Assembly (NCBI GenBank): GCA_030550695.1
Contig: JAUQOX010000092.1
Span: forward strand, 1-10,649
DNA length: 10,649 bases
Origin: Gemmatimonadota bacterium
Lineage (GTDB): Bacteria; Gemmatimonadota; Gemmatimonadetes; Longimicrobiales; Gaopeijiaceae
Reading direction: 5' to 3'
Positions 1-6,586 of this stretch are shown one piece after another; positions within the stretch are counted from its first letter, which is position 1; every line of letters begins with the position of its first letter. Position numbers and translations under genes: made by a program. Under the pieces are notes generated by a model. The model had not been told where the DNA came from. It ran no database searches and worked only from the letters and a program-made list of their open reading frames with translations.

Positions 1-1
1 T

Positions 2-835
2 GAGTATCGACGATACAAATCCGAGGTCGAACTCGGGGAGGCGGGGTTCAAAGCCCGAGAATTGCGCGTCCAGGCGGAACGTTATCGCCAAGAGCTTGCC
101 CAGGCGGAGGAGGCCCTGAGGGCTTTCCAGGAGGCCCATTCCCTGATCGCTCCCGAGCAGCAAGTTGAGGAGGAGGTGAGGCGCTTCTCCGAGGGTCGGG
201 TCCGCCTCGATGCCCTGGAGGTGGAGCAGAGGGCCCTGCGTGAGATCCTGTCTCTCGTCGATGGGCGGGTGGCGTCCAGCCAGCGGGGAAAGGAGGCCTA
301 TCGTCAATTGATGGCCTACCCGGATCTCCTTTCCCAGCAGGCACTGGCCGAGCTCCTCATGAGTCTGGTGAACCTGGAGAACGAAAAGTCCCTGTTGTTG
401 CTGAGACGGACCGAGGACAACGAGGATGTCCAGCGCATTGCGGCGCGGATCGCTGAGGTGGAAGACCAGATCCGTCGTTTAGGGGAAGATTATCTGGAGA
501 ACTTGGGTGCCCAGGCCAAGGAGGTTCAAGTCACCCTGCAGGAACTGGAATCCCGCTTGCAGAAATTCCCGGAGGTCCAGGTGGCTTTCCTTCGCCTCCA
601 GCGGAACCGCCAGATGCTCTCCGAGGCCTATCTGACGCTGGACAGGGAGGCTCGCATGGCCGAGGTCGAGAAGAGCCTCCTTCTTGAGGGCATTCGGGTG
701 GTCGATTCGGCTTCCGTTCCCCACAAGGATGACCCTGCCTATCCCAAGCTGTGGGTCCAGCTCCTGTTGGGGGCTGGTCTAGGGGCGGTCCTCGCTGTGC
801 TCGCGGCCTTGCTGCGGGGGTTCTGGGAAGAGTGA
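2..835 (+). CDS. Wzz/GumC-type polysaccharide chain-length protein, C-terminal part (5' end outside window)
   Basis: The reading frame is open from the left edge with no start codon that looks genuine, so this is the last 277 residues of a longer protein. What is visible is a long Leu/Glu/Arg/Gln-rich coiled coil (about the first 200 residues), then a GNVR-like stretch ('PEVQVAFLRLQRNRQMLSEAY', then 'VVDSASVP'), a short proline-containing segment, and one C-terminal membrane helix (LLLGAGLGAVLAVLAALL) ending in FWEE. This is the known layout of the periplasmic polysaccharide co-polymerases (Wzz, GumC, N-terminal half of Wzc): two membrane helices flanking a large periplasmic coiled coil that controls chain length or export. 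No cytoplasmic tyrosine-kinase domain follows the last helix, so it is not a full Wzc/BY-kinase. It runs tail-to-tail into the lipoprotein gene, with only three bases between the stop codons. The family call is firm; the exact subgroup cannot be judged without the N-terminus. Confidence 0.85.
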   Translation, partial: EYRRYKSEVELGEAGFKARELRVQAERYRQELAQAEEALRAFQEAHSLIAPEQQVEEEVRRFSEGRVRLDALEVEQRALREILSLVDGRVASSQRGKEAYRQLMAYPDLLSQQALAELLMSLVNLENEKSLLLLRRTEDNEDVQRIAARIAEVEDQIRRLGEDYLENLGAQAKEVQVTLQELESRLQKFPEVQVAFLRLQRNRQMLSEAYLTLDREARMAEVEKSLLLEGIRVVDSASVPHKDDPAYPKLWVQLLLGAGLGAVLAVLAALLRGFWEE

Positions 836-838
836 ACG

Positions 839-2044
839 TCAAGATTTCTTGAGCCTGAACTCCAGCACCGTGGGAACCGGCCCTCTGGGCTTGAGGCCAT
901 CGAAAAAGCTTTTCCCTCGTCCTTCCTCCACGGAGTAGCCGGAAGGCGGCGTAATGCGCACGCCATACTCACGCCCACAAGGGATATCCGTAAAGCGTTG
1001 CACCCCTGACTCATCCGTTTCTCCGGTGCGGATCTCTCCTTCCGGCACGTAGAGGGCCATGCGGGCACCTTTCACAGCGTTCCCCATCTCGTCCCGAACC
1101 CGGCTTTCGATGACACCGGCGCACGGGTCCACAGTGAAATTGACGGTCCGCCGCACCCCCCGCTGGACCCGAAGGCCGTCCCAGTAGCTTTTCCCGTAAC
1201 CTTCTTCGAATTCCCACCCGAGCTTGGGAAGGACCGCCAAGCCGAAGGTCCTGCAGAAGAGGGGACCGAAGGTCGCCTCGCCCGTTGAGTCCGTCGTTTT
1301 CTCTTCCACCGGTCCGGTGGGCCTGTACAAGCGTACCGACAAGCCCGCTACCGGCTGCCCGAGGGAAGTCCTTACCCGGGCTATGAGGTCCCCCAAGCAT
1401 TTCTCCAAAATGAAATCGGCGTTCCGGCTCGACCCTTGTTCTACGAGAAGGCCGTCCTTGACGAAATCCCGCTGCCCTTCTTCCAGATAGATTTCGGGCG
1501 GAACCACCCGCACGCCCCACATCCCGAAAGGTACGGGTTCGAAGATGACCTGCGTCTGATCTCCCATTCGGGTGACGGCGTGGACCCCTTTCGGGGAATA
1601 GAGGAGGACCTCCGTATCCTTCACAGCCGAGCCGTCCGGTTCCCGGACCGCTACGGTGATCCGACCTGGTCCTTCTTTCAAATAGGTGAAGGTGATGACC
1701 TTCCGTTCTCCGGCACCGAGGCGGATGTCGTCGACGAAAGCCGTCGTATGGCCACCCAGGAGAACCTCAGGGCGGATGTATCCGGCGGGAGGCTCCGCGT
1801 ATACGCCATAAAGGTTCGGGGGCAGGAAGCGGAAACGGTGGAGCCCCAGGGAGTCCGTGTAACCGATACCCCGATTCTGAGCCCCGATGTACAAGATGAC
1901 TTGGGTTCCCGGCACGGCGTCACCGTTCGTGCGGGTGGTCTGCACCTCCACCTCTCCGTAGGGCAGGATGTCGGTGACCCAATCGGCACAAGCCGAGAAC
2001 GGAAGCAGCGCCAGAAGGGGAAGGCCGCGAAGGATGTATCTCAT
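839..2044 (-). CDS. Predicted lipoprotein with four tandem Ig-like (transthyretin-like/carboxypeptidase-regulatory-like) domains, function unknown
   Basis: A 401-residue protein. The ATG at 2044 is chosen because it begins a signal sequence (basic MRYILRG, hydrophobic LPLLALLPF, lipobox-like FSAC with Cys19), has a GAGGT ribosome site 9 bases upstream, and forms an ATGA overlap with the stop of the polymerase gene; the frame is open further upstream, but that part only shadows the polymerase gene. After the signal come four repeats of 87-97 residues (about 31-127, 128-214, 215-306, 307-401). Each has a GxxV....V.LY segment, a glycine turn, a (Y/W/F)G(V/L) strand and, in most copies, a D(G)L motif near its end. 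This pattern resembles small beta-sandwich domains of the CarboxypepD_reg/CNA-B kind. Repeats 3 and 4 each have two cysteines exactly 48 apart (C216/C264, C308/C356), absent from repeats 1 and 2. No catalytic motif is visible. As the last gene of the operon it is probably exported and lipid-anchored, perhaps binding sugar or the assembly machinery; that role is a guess. Confidence 0.8.
   Translation of the reverse strand: MRYILRGLPLLALLPFSACADWVTDILPYGEVEVQTTRTNGDAVPGTQVILYIGAQNRGIGYTDSLGLHRFRFLPPNLYGVYAEPPAGYIRPEVLLGGHTTAFVDDIRLGAGERKVITFTYLKEGPGRITVAVREPDGSAVKDTEVLLYSPKGVHAVTRMGDQTQVIFEPVPFGMWGVRVVPPEIYLEEGQRDFVKDGLLVEQGSSRNADFILEKCLGDLIARVRTSLGQPVAGLSVRLYRPTGPVEEKTTDSTGEATFGPLFCRTFGLAVLPKLGWEFEEGYGKSYWDGLRVQRGVRRTVNFTVDPCAGVIESRVRDEMGNAVKGARMALYVPEGEIRTGETDESGVQRFTDIPCGREYGVRITPPSGYSVEEGRGKSFFDGLKPRGPVPTVLEFRLKKS
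842..1954 (-). repeat. Four tandem protein-level repeats of about 90 residues
   Basis: The repeats encode residues 31-401 of the lipoprotein, at roughly 1664-1954, 1403-1663, 1127-1402 and 842-1126 in translation order. Shared positions by eye are G.(A/P)V followed by V/M..LY near the start (GDAV..VILY, GSAV..VLLY, GQPV..VRLY, GNAV..MALY), then YGV, WGV, FGL and YGV in the middle, and DDI, KDGL, WDGL and FDGL towards the end. Repeats 3 and 4 are the closest pair, sharing EEGxGKSxxDGL. The similarity is at protein level only, so the duplication is old. Confidence 0.75.
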
Positions 2045-3384
2045 CGGCTGGGGACCTCGGAAACGCCCTGGCCAGGCCCGGCATCTGTTGACGCCCAAGC
2101 CATGGCGAGAACAAACCAGAAGGCGGGTTCGGCGGCGCTTTGGTAGAAGAAGTTGAACACGATCGTGCCAGCCACCAGGGGTGTCCAACGGCTCCAATGA
2201 AGAAGGGGACCTACCAGCAGCAACAAGACCAGCAGGAGAGCCAAAAAGCCGCTCTCCGCAAGGAAGGTAATGTAGAGGGAGTGGAAATTGCCATACTTGT
2301 TCCCCGGGAAGATATCCTGTAGCACCATGAAGCTGGTGCCGTAGCCAAGACCGACCAGAGCGGTCTTCCACGATGCGGTGGCCTCGTCCCATCCCCTCCT
2401 CAACAGGTGGAAGTGTTCCCTGGCCGATCCTTCCTCGATGGAGGCTCTCGCCACCACCGGAGCCAAGAACCGGGCCAGATTCTCAGGTGCGCGGGGATGG
2501 GCAAGAAGAAGGGCCAGCCCTAGGGCCACCACGGCGAGGGCGCTCACGATCCCTCCCCGGTTGACTCTGAGGGATGGGGTCATTGCGCATGCCGCCAGAG
2601 CCGCAACGCCGGCGGCCAGGGCCGCCGACCTCGAAAGGGTCAGGACGATCAGGACCGCGCCTAGCGCGACTCCGACCCACCGGGAGACCCCATGCCGTGC
2701 CCATTGGAGGATGACGAACACGTAGAGAAGGAAAAGGAAGCCGGCCCGGTTGGGATCTGCAACCTGGCCGGAAAGGCGAGGGATCGTACCCTGGTACATG
2801 GCCACCCGTAGATCCAAAGCGACCGGCCCGAGGGAAACCGGGTCTGCGAAACCTGAGGCAAGGGCCCAGATCTCCAGGATGTTGAAAAGCACCGCCACCC
2901 CCAGCCCGAGTCCTGCCCCACCTACCAAAGCCGATCGGATCTCGTCCTGGCAGGCCCAGAGGAGCGCAGAGACGCCCAAAGTCCCCAGACCGATGGCCGC
3001 CAGGTGAAGGGCCCTTCGGATGGATACTTCCCCGTCGAGGGCAAAGAAGGTGGACACGAAGACTACCGTCATGAGGGCCAGGAGAAGGGCCAGGTAGGGA
3101 AGAAGGCCCCGAGCCAGCCGTAGAGAGCCGGGATTCATCAGTGCCCGGAGACCCTCCCAACCTAGAGAGACCGCCGTCAGGAGGAAGAACGGGGTGAAAA
3201 CGAAGCTTCCACGTCCTCCCAACAGGTCGAGACGATCTGCCCCGAGAAAGGCAACCCACAGGACGACCAGGACGTTTGAAATCCGTGCCCTGGTCAGCTT
3301 CCTCCCCGGCGTAGGGTTGGCCTTGCCGTTCCTTCCCCCTTCGCGCCGCCTCAGGCCCGGGCCAAGATCCCCAGCTTCTTCCAC
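2041..3384 (-). CDS. O-antigen ligase/polymerase family (Wzy_C) integral membrane protein
   Basis: A 447-residue polytopic membrane protein with about ten hydrophobic helices. The first begins near residue 35 and is followed by the phrase DRLDLLGGRGSFVFTPF, which I associate with exopolysaccharide Wzy/ligase-like proteins. A long loop lies between the late helices, and two Wzy_C signatures are visible: TLSRSA at about 249-254, and GLGYGT (345-350) followed by NFHSLY (366-371) and a Glu in LAESG. In this family the protein joins undecaprenyl-linked repeat units into polymer (Wzy) or transfers them to an acceptor (WaaL-type ligase); sequence alone rarely separates the two. There is no ATG near the expected N-terminus. 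I chose GTG at 3384 because GAGGAG lies 8 bases upstream; this gives a 34-residue basic cytoplasmic lead and a 34-base overlap with the glycosyltransferase gene. Its stop overlaps the lipoprotein start as ATGA. A CTG at 3354 is a weaker alternative start. Confidence 0.85.
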   Translation of the reverse strand: MEEAGDLGPGLRRREGGRNGKANPTPGRKLTRARISNVLVVLWVAFLGADRLDLLGGRGSFVFTPFFLLTAVSLGWEGLRALMNPGSLRLARGLLPYLALLLALMTVVFVSTFFALDGEVSIRRALHLAAIGLGTLGVSALLWACQDEIRSALVGGAGLGLGVAVLFNILEIWALASGFADPVSLGPVALDLRVAMYQGTIPRLSGQVADPNRAGFLFLLYVFVILQWARHGVSRWVGVALGAVLIVLTLSRSAALAAGVAALAACAMTPSLRVNRGGIVSALAVVALGLALLLAHPRAPENLARFLAPVVARASIEEGSAREHFHLLRRGWDEATASWKTALVGLGYGTSFMVLQDIFPGNKYGNFHSLYITFLAESGFLALLLVLLLLVGPLLHWSRWTPLVAGTIVFNFFYQSAAEPAFWFVLAMAWASTDAGPGQGVSEVPSR

Positions 3385-4304
3385 AGGCTGTACTCCTCGA
3401 GGCAGAGATGCTTCATCACCTTCAGCTTCCTTGCGAAGCCGCGTTGCTCGGCCAGGGAGGCATGGGACCGAAGCCAGGCTCTTTGGGGTGGCGTGAGATT
3501 CGGACCGTGGCGTTCCAAAAGGGCCGCCGCCTGACGGGCCGTGGCATCGGCCCATCTCCGGACCTCGCTCCTCCTTGCCCATGCCCCTAACGGGGCCAGT
3601 CGGCGTCCCCGCTGGCGGCGGCCGCCGGTGGCGTTACGGGAATGACGTCGGTACAAGACGGTGGGGGTCCGCAGCACGACGATCCTGCCGACGGCCGAGG
3701 CTACCAGGGCGATCCACCAGTCTTGGAAGACGGCCTCCGGAGGGATGGGGATCACCTGGCGGACCAGCGGGCGGTTCAGGAGGAGGGTGGGGCCTGTTGC
3801 CACATTCTGGACCAGTAGCCGGTCCAGGGGGGCAGGCTCTGGATCGAAGCCCAGCCAGTTCCAGAGTGAGCCATGCAAAGTCTCGAGTCGTTCGTTGACC
3901 ACCCTCAGATCCGTGTGCAACAGGAGAGGATGGTCGGGTTCGCCCCCTTTTCCCTCCTCCTCTTGAAAGGTTTCGAGGGAGATCTCGATCTTCTCCGGAA
4001 GCCACACGTCGTCGGCATCGCAGCAGAAGACATACCGGAAGTCTTCCGGCAGCCGGGAAAGAAGCCACCCGTAGGCCGGGCCCGATCCGAGGCGTTGGCC
4101 ATCCCTGGGGAGCAGGTGGATGCGCCGATCCTTTGCGGCAAGGGTCCTCAAAGCCTCCCAGGAGCCATCTGTGGAACCATCGTCGCGCACCCATAGGCGC
4201 CAGTGTGGGTGGGTTTGCGCCTGAAGACTCGCCACCTGCTCTTCCAGGAAAGGCATGCCGTTGTGAACGGACAGGACGATCTCCACCGACGGCAGAGTCC
4301 TCAT
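3351..4304 (-). CDS. Family 2 glycosyltransferase, rhamnosyltransferase-like
   Basis: A 317-residue GT-A fold enzyme. The N-terminal segment VEIVLSVHNGMPFLEEQVASL is followed by DDGSTDG (residues 41-47, nucleotide-sugar binding) and CDADDVW (D96, D98, D99; the metal-binding DXD equivalent). Further on are a VATGPTLLLNR segment (168-178), QDWW (194-197, the region of the catalytic base) and VLYRRHSRNATG. The last two, together with a DADD/DQDD box, are typical of GT2 enzymes that add rhamnose in O-antigen synthesis (RfbF/RfbG-like); the sugar cannot be fixed from sequence. The C-terminal 80 residues are basic and alpha-helical, probably peripheral at the inner membrane. The start at 4304 is supported by the ATGA overlap with the flippase stop; the ribosome site is weak, which suggests translational coupling. 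The frame is open further upstream, but only as a shadow of the flippase gene. It is the only glycosyltransferase in the window, so other sugar-adding genes must lie elsewhere. Confidence 0.88.
   Translation of the reverse strand: MRTLPSVEIVLSVHNGMPFLEEQVASLQAQTHPHWRLWVRDDGSTDGSWEALRTLAAKDRRIHLLPRDGQRLGSGPAYGWLLSRLPEDFRYVFCCDADDVWLPEKIEISLETFQEEEGKGGEPDHPLLLHTDLRVVNERLETLHGSLWNWLGFDPEPAPLDRLLVQNVATGPTLLLNRPLVRQVIPIPPEAVFQDWWIALVASAVGRIVVLRTPTVLYRRHSRNATGGRRQRGRRLAPLGAWARRSEVRRWADATARQAAALLERHGPNLTPPQRAWLRSHASLAEQRGFARKLKVMKHLCLEEYSLWKKLGILARA
3393..3398 (-). promoter_or_regulatory. Ribosome binding site deciding the GTG start of the polymerase gene
   Basis: GAGGAG on the minus strand lies 8 bases before the GTG at 3384, inside the 3' end of the glycosyltransferase gene. 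No ATG is in frame between here and the first membrane helix, so this site is the main argument for the chosen start. Confidence 0.55.
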
Positions 4305-5635
4305 GTGTTCTTGCCTGGGGGAGTAAAAGGCTTGAATCGACCGCCGGCTTGACGGAACAGGGCCAGGAGCCCCAAGGCCACCACGACTTCGGCCGACAGC
4401 ACCGCGATGGCCATACCCACAGCACCCCACCGAGGTACCAGCAAGACAGCCGAAAAAACGTTGGCTGCCGCTCCGACGAGCACCAGAACCACAAAGGGAC
4501 GTTCGAAGCCAGCGGCCAGGGCCCAATGGATGCCGAAGACTGTCCCCACGGCAATGATGGGGGGGAGAGCCGCCATCAGCCGAAGGACTGGAATGGCAGA
4601 CTCATAACCGGGCCCGAGGATGACCCGGATGAGCCACGGTGCGGCCAAGAGAGCTACGGCCATCATGAGAAGGCCCTGAAACAGAAAAACGAGGAAACTC
4701 GCCTTGAGGAGGGACCCGGCGGCTCGTCGATCGGAGGCCAGGAGGTAGCTCGACCTCGGGAACAGGGCCTGAGAAAGGGGTTGGAAGACGTTGATACCCG
4801 CCCGGATCACCTTTTCGGCTCCTCCGAAGAAGGCGACAGCCTGAGGGGTGGAGAGAACCCCGACAATCAGTCCGTTGGCTTGAAGGTAAAGTCCCGAGGC
4901 GGCCCGAAACAGGAAGGCTCCGCTCCCTTGCCTGAGTGCCTCGAGGGAGCTTCTCCACGTCGGTCGCCGGAAGGAGACCTGGCCGTAGAGGTCCCCCGTG
5001 AGGAGGACCAGAACCCCAGCAGCACCGGCTGCCTGGAGGGCTAACACCCGCCACTCATCACCTGGTCCCCGAATCCAGATGAAGACCGCCAGAGCGGGCA
5101 GGATCCGGCCGCCCGCCTCGACGAGCGCCGGTCGGATCATCCGCTCCATGCCGAAGAAGTACCAGGAGGGAGTGAGACCCCGACACACGGCGAAGAACCA
5201 GGCCCACAGGAGGATGCCTTCCTGAAAAGACTGAGGGCGAAAGGTGACCCCGATGGCAAGGACCACCAGTGTGTAGGCCAGGAGCACGAGCAACCTCGCA
5301 CCCTGGACAGCCGAGACGAACCGGGAGATTTGAACGGGGTCCCCCCGGAGGCGCGACACCTGTCGGGTTCCGGAGAGGTCGAATCCGTATTCCAGGACCA
5401 AGGCAGACCACGCCCCAAAGGATTGGGCAAAGACGACAAGCCCCCATCCCTCCGGGCGCAAGACCCTGGCCAGGTACGGGACAGTAAGGAGGGGTACGAG
5501 GAGGCCCAGGGCGTGGGCCAGGTAGAGGGCACTGGCATTGCGTGCCAGAGGGGGAAGTCCGTCCGCCGCCGAGGGAGACCTCTCGGCCCCCGACGGTATC
5601 CCTGAGTCCGGTCCCCTTGCGATATGCCCGTCCAT
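4301..5635 (-). CDS. wzx: Wzx-type lipid-linked oligosaccharide flippase (polysaccharide biosynthesis protein)
   Basis: A 444-residue membrane protein with about 12 hydrophobic helices and a hydrophilic lead of roughly 35 residues. The first helices show the Polysacc_synt/MOP-superfamily pattern: an early Asn-Ala-Ser, LLVPLLTVPYLARVL, RPEGWG, then LEYGFDLSGTRQVSRLRGD. The C-terminal half repeats the fold and ends RQAGGRFKPF...KNT. Proteins of this family move undecaprenyl-diphosphate-linked repeat units across the inner membrane. I chose the ATG at 5635 because GAGGA stands 6 bases upstream (5642-5646). An ATG at 5713 would add 26 residues but has no clear ribosome site. It is the first gene of the minus-strand operon, lies divergent from bamD, and its stop overlaps the glycosyltransferase start as ATGA. 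A teichoic or exopolysaccharide exporter of the same superfamily is the alternative reading. Confidence 0.88.
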   Translation of the reverse strand: MDGHIARGPDSGIPSGAERSPSAADGLPPLARNASALYLAHALGLLVPLLTVPYLARVLRPEGWGLVVFAQSFGAWSALVLEYGFDLSGTRQVSRLRGDPVQISRFVSAVQGARLLVLLAYTLVVLAIGVTFRPQSFQEGILLWAWFFAVCRGLTPSWYFFGMERMIRPALVEAGGRILPALAVFIWIRGPGDEWRVLALQAAGAAGVLVLLTGDLYGQVSFRRPTWRSSLEALRQGSGAFLFRAASGLYLQANGLIVGVLSTPQAVAFFGGAEKVIRAGINVFQPLSQALFPRSSYLLASDRRAAGSLLKASFLVFLFQGLLMMAVALLAAPWLIRVILGPGYESAIPVLRLMAALPPIIAVGTVFGIHWALAAGFERPFVVLVLVGAAANVFSAVLLVPRWGAVGMAIAVLSAEVVVALGLLALFRQAGGRFKPFTPPGKNT

Positions 5636-5641
5636 GGGGTG

Positions 5642-5646
5642 TCCTC
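5642..5646 (-). promoter_or_regulatory. Ribosome binding site of the flippase gene
   Basis: GAGGA on the minus strand lies 6 bases before the ATG at 5635. It favours this start over the in-frame ATG at 5713, which lacks such a site. Confidence 0.5.
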
Positions 5647-5762
5647 GAGGCCAGGCGATCGGGAAGATCAGCGTTGGGGGGAGGCCGGCACGAGAGGGGG
5701 GTTCCCGGGTCATGAGACGGACGGTCCCCGCCCCCCTCCCCCTCTTGGGCGCTTGGCGCGAA

Positions 5763-5792
5763 ATTAAAAAGTTTGCCGGATTACGTCCTGAA
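5763..5792 (-). promoter_or_regulatory. Candidate sigma70-like promoter for the polysaccharide operon
   Basis: Reading the minus strand, TTTAAT at 5768-5763 matches the -10 consensus at five of six bases. TTCAGG at 5792-5787 is a poor -35 (three of six) with an 18-base spacer. It sits in the AT-rich core of the divergent region, and transcription would begin about 120 bases before the flippase ATG. The weak -35 and the unknown sigma preferences of the host make this tentative. Confidence 0.25.
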
Positions 5793-5812
5793 CACCAGGC
5801 CCCCTCGGGGGT

Positions 5813-6580
5813 ATGAGCCAAGACATGCCGAAGCTCCTTGTCGCCCTCCGGCTGGTCCCGGCGGCCAGCCTGATCCTCCTGGCCGCGGTGGCGGCGGCTT
5901 GTGCCTCCACCCCCCCCTACCAAGGCCTCACCACGGATCAGCTCTTTGAGCTGGGAGCGAGAGAGTTCGAGGAGAAGGACTGGGACGAGGCTGTGCGGGT
6001 GTTCGAGCGGTTTCTTTCGGCCGAGTCCTCCTCCCCCAGGGCGGTGGAGGCACGGATGTACCTGGCCCGGGCCTATTTCAACAGGAAGGAATACCTCACG
6101 GCCGCCACGGAATTTGGACGCATCGTGGAGCGGCATCCCGGACACCCCCTGGCCCCGGAGGCCTCGCTGGGCATCTGTCAATCCTATGCGGCCTTGTCGC
6201 CCCATGTGCAAAGGGACCAATCCTACACCGAACAGGCGGTCCGCGCCTGCGGGAACACCCTGATGGACTTTCCTGCGCACCCCGTGGCGGCCCAGGCACG
6301 GGAGATCCGGGACAGCATGGTGGAAAAACTGGCCGAGAAACTCTATATCGCCGGTGACTTCTACTTCCGGCGCAAGCTCTACCACTCGGCCATCCTCTAC
6401 TTCGGGCATGTGCTGAGGGACTACCCCAGGACCAAAGCGGCCCCCAAAGCCCTCCTGCGGACCTACCAAGCCTATCTGGCCCTGGACTGGGACCGGGAGG
6501 CTCAGGAAACCCGGGAGCGCCTTCTTCGGGAATACCCCGAGTCCCCCGAGGCCCGTTCTCTCCGCTCCGAGGGAGGGTGA
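5813..6580 (+). CDS. bamD: Outer membrane protein assembly lipoprotein BamD (TPR protein)
   Basis: A 255-residue lipoprotein, close to the usual BamD length. The signal sequence ends in AAAC with Cys30 as the lipidated residue. TPR-type helical pairs follow: LFELGAREFEEKDWDEAVRVFERFL (44-68), ARMYLARAYFNRKEYLTAATEFGRIVERHPGHP (80-112), and after a longer insert KLAEKLYIAGDFYFRRKLYHSAILYFGHVLRDYPRT (172-207). The middle block with DQSYTEQAVRACGNTLMDFP is the BamD/YfiO family signature. BamD binds BamA on the periplasmic face of the outer membrane and is an essential part of beta-barrel insertion. The ATG at 5813 is preceded only by a G run; an ATG at 5825 is possible and would leave the signal peptide intact. 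It is first in the operon, with nadD starting 6 bases after its stop. A general tol-pal-type TPR protein is a less likely reading. Confidence 0.88.
   Translation: MSQDMPKLLVALRLVPAASLILLAAVAAACASTPPYQGLTTDQLFELGAREFEEKDWDEAVRVFERFLSAESSSPRAVEARMYLARAYFNRKEYLTAATEFGRIVERHPGHPLAPEASLGICQSYAALSPHVQRDQSYTEQAVRACGNTLMDFPAHPVAAQAREIRDSMVEKLAEKLYIAGDFYFRRKLYHSAILYFGHVLRDYPRTKAAPKALLRTYQAYLALDWDREAQETRERLLREYPESPEARSLRSEGG
6571..6577 (+). promoter_or_regulatory. Ribosome binding site of nadD
   Basis: GGGAGGG lies in the last codons of bamD, 9 bases before the GTG at 6587. It supports that GTG as the start, and fits the GIFGGTFDP motif beginning seven residues in. Confidence 0.6.
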
Positions 6581-6586
6581 GCTGGG

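Larger units (their letters stand above)
5636..5812. promoter_or_regulatory. Divergent intergenic region between the polysaccharide operon and bamD
   Basis: These 177 bases separate two divergently read operons and carry no gene I can support. Most of the stretch is as GC-rich as the genes and includes a C-rich run near 5727-5743. The region around 5759-5795 (GAAATTAAAAAGTTTG and onward) is the most AT-rich patch in the window, as expected of a promoter. Both operons probably start here. For the bamD direction I could not match a convincing -35/-10 pair. Just before the bamD ATG, CCCCC (5800-5804) can pair with GGGGG (5807-5811), the only ribosome-site-like sequence there. Confidence 0.5.

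Noticed and set aside
840..851. Small inverted repeat CAAGA-TT-TCTTG between the convergent genes as a terminator
   Set aside because: The stem is five AT-rich pairs with a two-base loop and no T run, too weak for an intrinsic terminator.
1436..2146. A 236-codon + strand frame opposite the lipoprotein gene
   Set aside because: It is an antisense shadow with no motif or ribosome site. The minus-strand frame has a signal peptide and repeated domains.
2045..2392. N-terminal extension of the lipoprotein frame by 116 residues
   Set aside because: This stretch lies within the polymerase gene and its translation is low-quality sequence. The signal peptide at 2044 and the ATGA overlap fix the real start.
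4133..5044. A 303-codon + strand frame opposite the flippase and glycosyltransferase genes
   Set aside because: The translation is rich in Gly, Arg, Glu and Pro with no hydrophobic core or motif, and the minus strand has clear family matches over the same bases.
5754..5776. Sigma54-like promoter (TGGCGCG followed by TTTGC) before bamD
   Set aside because: The GG and GC dinucleotides are 20 bases apart instead of the required 12, so it does not fit the family.
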